Made by a program: the position numbers and the translations under genes. A stretch of DNA of 11,997 nt, from contig JAAMXY010001978.1 of the NCBI GenBank assembly GCA_019677205.1, forward strand, positions 1 through 11,997, written 5' to 3'. Positions 7,558-11,997 of this stretch are shown one piece after another. The notes below the pieces were generated by a model, which had not been told where the DNA came from, did no database searches, and was given only the letters and a program-made list of their open reading frames with translations. The number at the start of each line of letters is the position of its first letter. Position 1 is the first letter of the stretch. Source of the DNA: Pinguiococcus pyrenoidosus. Its lineage: Eukaryota > Sar > Pinguiophyceae > Pinguiochrysidales > Pinguiochrysidaceae.

Positions 7558-7913
7558 CACTGCCGCCCGAGGTGGAAGAGGGGGGCCCAAAGCACTGCGG
7601 ACGAGACGGCGAAAGAGGAGGCGGCGCTATAAACGAGCTTGGCGGGACGAGCTTTCCGGATGTCACAGAATCGCCGTTGACAGTCCGGATCGAAAGCTAT
7701 CGTACATTATCCATTATTCCCTCCGTGAAGTTTGAATTAAGTTTCAATTGGTCATTGGGTCCTCGGGAACGGCTGTATATGGCCCGACAACCGCAGAAAG
7801 CCGTTTCCGCACAGGCCGAAAGAATCCTTTGCTTGCAGCGCCGCCGCGGCGCCGCAGTTGACTGCGGCGCAGTGTGTGTGCGTGTGGTGCATGCGACTTG
7901 TGGCGCGAGCAGC
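7558..7913. promoter_or_regulatory. Head-to-head promoter region with paired inverted CCAAT boxes
   Basis: This 356-bp stretch separates the start codons of the minus-strand polymerase gene and the plus-strand transporter gene, so it must drive both. Two ATTGG pentamers (CCAAT on the minus strand) lie at 7747-7751 and 7754-7758 in an AT-richer patch, about 155-167 bp before the transporter ATG. CCAAT boxes are typical of shared promoters in many eukaryotes; that they work here is inference. No TATA box is evident. A frame from an ATG at 7779 runs in phase into the transporter and could be a 45-residue extension, but it lacks protein-like features. Confidence 0.35.
7849..7870. repeat. 22-bp palindrome (10-bp arms, 2-base spacer) in the transporter leader
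   Basis: GCGCCGCAGT (7849-7858) is followed by TG and then its exact reverse complement ACTGCGGCGC (7861-7870). It sits 44 bp before the transporter start codon. It could be a binding site for a dimeric factor or, if transcribed, a very GC-rich hairpin near the start codon. It is visible directly; its function is unknown. Confidence 0.7.
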
Positions 7914-9003
7914 ATGGCGGGAGAGGCCGCGAATTCTCGGCGGCGCACCTTGGCGCTGGTGACGCTCGTTCTGCAGAACACTGCGCTCGTGATCTGCATG
8001 CGGATCTCTCGCACGGCCGATGGGCCGATCTACTACTCGAGCACCGCGGTGGCCAGCATGGAGGTGAGCTGCCGCCCTTGGTGCTCTTCTCTGCTGAGTA
8101 CTGGGGTCGCTAGTCTGCGGTTTATGACGCGGAGCGCCGCTGGTTTGGCAGGTCTTGAAGCTCATGGTGTGCCTGGCAATCGTCATCCAAGAGAGAGGCG
8201 TCGGCGGCCTGATGCGTACGGTGCTGGGCAAGCCGCTGGAGCTTTTGCGCCTCTCGGTGCCGAGCCTCCTGTACACGATCCAGAACAACCTGTTGTACTA
8301 CGCGCTGTCCAACCTGGACGCGGCGATCTACCAGGTGTCCTACCAGATCAAGATCCTCACGACGGCGCTGTTCAGCGTGTTCATGCTGCAGCGCTACATC
8401 TCCAACCAGAAGTGGTTTGCGCTGCTGGTCTTGACGCTGGGGGTCGCCATGGTGCAGCTGTCAGACAAGGAGAAGCACTCGGCAGCAACTGGCGAGGCGC
8501 CAGTGATGGGCTTCGCGGCGGTGCTGGCCGCCAGCGCGACGTCGGGGTTTAGCGGCGTCTACTTCGAGAGAGTCCTTCGAAGGTCCTCCGAGACCCTGTG
8601 GGCGAGGAACGTGCAGATGGGTGTGACGTCCGTGACCTTGGCGATTCTGTCCGTGTACACCAAGGACCGCGAAGGCGTGCTGCGCGACGGGTTCTTCTTC
8701 GGCTACACCGGCATCGTGTGGGCCGTTGTCTTCTTCCAAGCGCTCGGAGGTCTGGTGGTGGCGTTCGTGACCAAGTATGCGAACACGATCCTGAAATGCT
8801 TTGCGACGGCGATCTCGATCGTCTGCATTTCGGTGATTTCCGTTTTCCTCTTCAACACGCAGATATCCCTGCTCTTCGCAGCGGGCGCGATCCTCGTCAT
8901 GCTTTCCATCTTCTTGTATAATGAATCGATGACCGAGCTGCTGGCCTTCTTCTCAAGGCCGAGGGCCGCAAGACTTGCCGAGCTCGAGGACAGCAAAGTG
9001 TAG
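7914..9003 (+). CDS. Nucleotide-sugar transporter, SLC35A (UDP-galactose/CMP-sialic acid transporter) family, two exons
   Basis: Exons are 7914-8063 and 8152-9003, joined at a phase-0 GT-AG intron of 88 nt, giving 333 residues, typical of the family. SLC35A proteins exchange cytosolic nucleotide sugars for luminal UMP across Golgi membranes. Family blocks include LYYALSNLDAAIYQVSYQIK and ILTTALFSVFMLQR in the middle, SGFSGVYFERVLRRS and LWARNVQMG after a soluble loop, and FVTKYANTILKCFATAIS near the end. Several hydrophobic stretches fit a 10-helix membrane protein; the last (about residues 295-312) is followed by a charged tail ending in EDSKV. UDP-galactose is the likeliest substrate group, but the sequence does not settle the sugar: UDP-GlcNAc and CMP-sialic acid carriers share these motifs. 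The start AGCATGG has A at -3 and places the first helix right after a short basic leader (RRRT). Confidence 0.93.
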
Positions 9004-9197
9004 GACTGACAGATTGCCTCCAGGGATCCGAAGAGACCGCGGGGATACAGACCGTGGCGCTTCTTTGCTTGTCCGCGTTTCTGCAGACCGATGATGCGGT
9101 AGCCTTGGCAAGACACGGACCTCTGGAGTTCCCCCGTGTGGCCCTAACCCGGGCTCAGAGGCGCGCGAATAGAAAGCCTCCGGACGAAATGGAATCC

Positions 9198-9238
9198 ATG
9201 AAGGAAGGAAGGAAAGAAAGAAAGAAGAGAAAAAAGCA
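9198..9238. repeat. GGAA/GAAA purine microsatellite
   Basis: A purine-only run made of GGAA units passing into GAAA units, then mixed A/G. It lies about 200 bp after the transporter stop codon. Visible directly; no function is claimed. Confidence 0.75.
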
Positions 9239-9310
9239 ACTTCTGAAGCCGTCGCCCTCGTTATGCAAGGGCAGGGGGCACACACACTGCACGCTCGCGG
9301 CGTCGGTCAC

Positions 9311-9359
9311 AATCCAGAAAACACACCAATCCAGAATCCAGAATATAAAAAAATCCAGA
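9311..9359. repeat. Cluster of four AATCCAGA direct repeats
   Basis: AATCCAGA occurs at 9311-9318, 9328-9335, 9335-9342 (sharing one base) and 9352-9359. The spacing is uneven, so this is not a simple tandem array. It lies in the spacer after the transporter gene. It may be chance expansion or a cluster of protein-binding sites. Confidence 0.7.
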
Positions 9360-10472
9360 GAAGCAAAATCTGGGTCCACGGTTCAGTACACCAGAGTGTA
9401 TTCTGCCGGATCCACCGAATCTCTTGGGTTATCCAAAGACTGGTTCGATTGCGGCGCTGGGCGCGCATCCAACGTGGTCGCGGGTTTGTGGAGGCAAATC
9501 GAGGGAGATCCGCCATTGGGCGACGCAGGGGTACGTTTCTTCCCTCCTGCCGAAAGATTCCTTACTGCTTGCGAATATGGTAGTCCCTCTACTGGCGTTC
9601 TCGAGGTATTGACCAATTGCGGGGCATCATGTCTATAGCGCACATATACCGGCTGTTCAATCCGGCCAGAGGCAGCATACCTCTGCGTCATCAACTTTCC
9701 GCCATTTGCGAAGGGATTCCTCTATCCATCCTTTGGCTACTTTGCGGCCGCGATGACATCATCAGCCTCCGGCAACGTTAGCTTCCACAATTCCGAAGTC
9801 ACGGAGCAAGCCGCCTGGCCCAATGGAAAGCAGCGGAGATGGTCTGATCCCTTTGAACACCTGTTGCCATTACAGTTTCGATGGGTTCGTGCTGCCGCTG
9901 TTGTGTTGTGTTACCCTGCAGGGCAACAGCGCCACAAGTGCGCGTCAGTGCGAAGCCCAACTTGGCCGCTTTCGCCCCCACCCGCGAAGCAGTGGCCCTC
10001 GGAGCGCGAGACGCGGACGAGCAGAGCGATCGGGCCGGAATCGCGCGCGTGCCAGGTGTGTCTCTCCCGCCCAGCAACGAACAGACAAAAAAGCCGATCA
10101 GCGTGCGATCCGCCGCTCTGGGCCGCTCTCGCTGGATCCGCTGCCCCTGCGCGGTGGAGCCTGCCCCGCCCAGAACGTTTGGTGGCTCCCGTGCGCGGAG
10201 GAAGCGGCGGGTCGGCGAATGTGACAGAAGCGCCGCCAGGGGGGCGCGGAGTTCGCAGAACGACCAAAGCGGTTTCGGCCGGTGTGCGTCGTGCGTCGCG
10301 TCATTCGGCGCGCGGATCCGGCGAGCGCGGAACTCTCTGGGGAAAACGAAAATGAAAAGAGGTCCATAACCAGAGTGCTCGCTCGAACTTTGGTGTTTAG
10401 GGAGCGCGAGGTCCTTCTGGCCGAAGAAGCGCGGCTTCTCAGAGCTTGATACCTCGGGGCTGGCTAGCTAGC

Positions 10473-11634
10473 ATGGGCCACCTCTTCAGCAGCAGGGGCC
10501 CCGCCCAGGACGTGGTCATCGATTTTGACAGCGTTTTGAAGGACGTCTCCAACGTGGCCAACGAGGACAGACAGCTGTTCGAAGAGATCGGAGCGTGCTT
10601 GGTAAGCTCGCCGCTGGGGAGTTGGGGGGAGTTGGGGGGAGGAAGAGAGCGAGCATGGCCCTGACAGCGGATCAACTTGGCCTTGTGTCTCCCACACAAC
10701 TTTTCCTGATATCCGCGCCCTCTGCTTGTGCTGCCAGGGGGACGCCGAGGCTGCCTTGGAGCAGCTCATCAACTACGAGGATCGGGCCAACATGATCCGC
10801 CGGGCGATCAGCACACCTAGTGATTCGCAGCTGCAGATGCAGGCCTTTGAGGATGTCTTCCCCAACGTGATCTACATCAAGCGGGTGCACGAGCTCACCG
10901 AGCGGATAGCAGTACTCTTGAAGGACGCTTGCGCACGAATCGTGCGGGATGGAGATGAAGCCTTTGAGCAGAAGTCGGGCCTCGTCGCAAGGGTACGCGT
11001 TTTGCTCGCCCGACTGCTCCGTCGATGCGCTTTTCACGTCCGCTCACCTCTGGCGTCTGTTCCCCTCCCGTCCGGTCCCCTCCGTTGTGGTCTGCCGTCG
11101 CGCGGCCTCGCTGGATAGGTTGCCGAGCTCTTGCACTTCTCCTTGGAGTACGACATCAAGAAGATGACGACGCCCGCCATCCAGAACGACTTCGCGTTCT
11201 ATAAGCGTTCCCTCTCAAAGTTCGGGACGCATCCCGATCTCCCGCTGCGTGAGAACGAAGCGAGCGTAGTTAGCATGTTTGTGGCGAACGCAAATCCGAT
11301 CGCAAAGTCCCTCAAGGCGCCCCTAGATGATGACCAGGCCGTCCGGAGGGCGCTGCTGCTGCTGGCGAACTCCTGCTGCGGCATGATCAACGGCAGCCAC
11401 GTCGAAGGGAGACAGGCGGAATGGGTCGCCAAAGTGATGACGGCTGCCGTGGTCATCTACGACGAGTTGGGCTACCCGGGCGCTTTTGTGAAGGCTTCAG
11501 ACCTTCAGATACGATCCATCATCCGGGCGGTGGGAACCGTGGAGCACGCCAGCCTGCTGCGGGCACAGTTGCAGTACAACACCGAGACCTTCAACAATGG
11601 CCACATTTCGATCACGAGGCTCCTGCGTGAATAG
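10473..11634 (+). CDS. CYRI/FAM49 family (DUF1394) Rac-binding protein, three exons
   Basis: Exons are 10473-10601, 10738-10992 and 11119-11634, with phase-0 GT-AG introns of 136 and 126 nt, giving 299 residues, a little shorter than animal CYRI proteins. The protein starts with MGHLFSS; glycine at position 2 and serine at 6 suit N-myristoylation, as in animal CYRI. The strongest match is in exon 3: ELLHFSLEYDIKKMTTPAIQ (131-150) then NDFAFYKRSLSKFG, against ILHFTLRFDELKMTNPAIQ and NDFSYYRRTLSR in animals. K157-R158 line up with the arginine pair needed for Rac1 binding in human CYRI-B, with one Arg to Lys change. The later blocks VVIYDELGYPGAFVKAS and QYNTETFNN also match. In animals and Dictyostelium this protein competes with the Scar/WAVE complex for active Rac and limits actin protrusions. 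The same role here is inference and requires a Rac-like GTPase. The start AGCATGG is well placed. Confidence 0.93.
10615..10645 (+). repeat. G-rich ten-base repeat in CYRI intron 1
   Basis: GTTGGGGGGA occurs twice in tandem (10621-10630, 10631-10640), preceded by the related GCTGGGGA. It gives three runs of four to six G just after the 5' splice site. Three runs plus a GG fall short of a standard four-run quadruplex. Confidence 0.7.
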
Positions 11635-11997
11635 GGTGTCGTGAAAAGGCCAGCGGCTTCGCTTTGTGAAAGAAAGAGGACGATTCTTGGATACCCCGTC
11701 GTCGCGTTTCCTCACCCAGCACATCACTACTGGGGGGGTTGGGGGGGGCTGGCGCGCAAACCAACCAGATGTGAAGCCAGACGTGTGATGCTCCACCAAG
11801 CTCTCCAAGTGTGTTTCTGCGAGTCTTCTATTTTGTCATACAGGTAAGGCATCATCCTCGCTTGCTCCCTTGTCGGACAAGAACCAACGAGCTGCGTTGG
11901 GCAGCATTCGTCTTGCAACTTTAACAAGCCCGGGTTCTGCAAGGAACACAAGGAATAACGAAACGGACTCTGGAGCTTCTGTCTGTCTGCTTTGGAT
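11635..11997. other. Downstream tail after CYRI with a short Cys/His reading frame
   Basis: The first 200 bp are probably the CYRI 3' end and spacer and include a G-rich patch (about 11731-11750). A plus-strand frame at 11848-11958 ends in a Cys/His-containing stretch and a TAA (see findings). A minus-strand frame covers 11727-11951. Neither has a start or splice context that would make it a firm gene. No recognisable RNA gene is present. Confidence 0.4.

Larger units (their letters stand above)
9004..10472. other. 1.47-kb region without a recognisable gene
   Basis: The left part (9004-9380) has purine-rich and AT-rich simple sequence and reads as the transporter's 3' end plus spacer. At 9584-9781 a 65-codon frame opens right after an AG and ends in TAG; its product is protein-like but unfamiliar, and a minus-strand frame overlaps it (9383-9694). 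From 9900 to 10370 the DNA is very GC-rich with many overlapping open frames, none recognisable. A segment at 9922-10055 has a good acceptor (CCCTGCAG) and donor (CAG, GTGTGT), so it could be a leader exon of the CYRI gene. No tRNA fits. Confidence 0.5.

Noticed and set aside
7779-7913. Upstream ATG extending the transporter by 45 residues
   Set aside because: Family members begin a few residues before the first membrane helix, and the extension includes the GC-rich palindrome; the ATG at 7914 has a better context.
9441-9452. GGTTCGATTGCG, another T-loop-like string
   Set aside because: No T-stem or cloverleaf can be built around it.
1-11997. CRISPR arrays, bacterial operons, prophage or insertion sequences
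   Set aside because: No spaced direct repeats of the CRISPR kind, no Shine-Dalgarno-linked genes and no transposase; the short GT-AG introns show that this is eukaryotic nuclear DNA.

Overview
This window is nuclear DNA of a photosynthetic eukaryote, most likely a unicellular alga. The evidence is that most genes are split by short GT-AG introns (65-137 nt), every chosen start codon has a purine at -3, and the products include a prenylated Rab GTPase, a CYRI/FAM49 protein, a Golgi-type nucleotide-sugar transporter and a nuclear TRF4-type poly(A) polymerase. One gene encodes 1,4-dihydroxy-2-naphthoyl-CoA synthase (MenB) of phylloquinone synthesis, which points to a photosynthetic lineage. I cannot name the organism. 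A secondary-plastid alga such as a cryptophyte would fit, but that is a guess.

Layout, left to right: (1) 1-664, an AT-rich spacer, possibly starting with the last codons of an upstream gene, then a Rab leader. (2) Rab8/RabE-like GTPase, + strand, five exons, 665-1710. (3) An unrecognised, apparently single-exon basic protein of 443 aa, - strand, 1860-3191, convergent with Rab. (4) A 927-bp divergent spacer, 3192-4118, holding a 256-bp element bounded by a perfect 29-bp inverted repeat with TTAA at its ends (MITE-like). (5) MenB, + strand, four exons, 4119-5235, ending in the peroxisomal tripeptide SKL. (6) A TRF4/PAPD5-like non-canonical poly(A) polymerase, - strand, seven exons, 5380-7557, with a very acidic ~140-residue insertion inside its catalytic core. 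(7) A 356-bp head-to-head promoter region. (8) A UDP-galactose/CMP-sialic-acid-type nucleotide-sugar transporter (SLC35A family), + strand, two exons, 7914-9003. (9) A 1.47-kb stretch without a recognisable gene. (10) A CYRI (FAM49, DUF1394) Rac-binding protein, + strand, three exons, 10473-11634. (11) A 363-bp tail with a short Cys/His-containing reading frame.

The genes are dense and mostly alternate in strand, with convergent gaps of about 145-150 bp. They look like independent housekeeping genes, not one pathway. Rab, the transporter and CYRI share a loose theme of endomembrane and actin function. The points most worth a second look are the PTS1-tagged MenB, the acidic insertion and an intron-phase conflict in the TRF4-like gene, the inverted-repeat element upstream of MenB, and the orphan basic protein.
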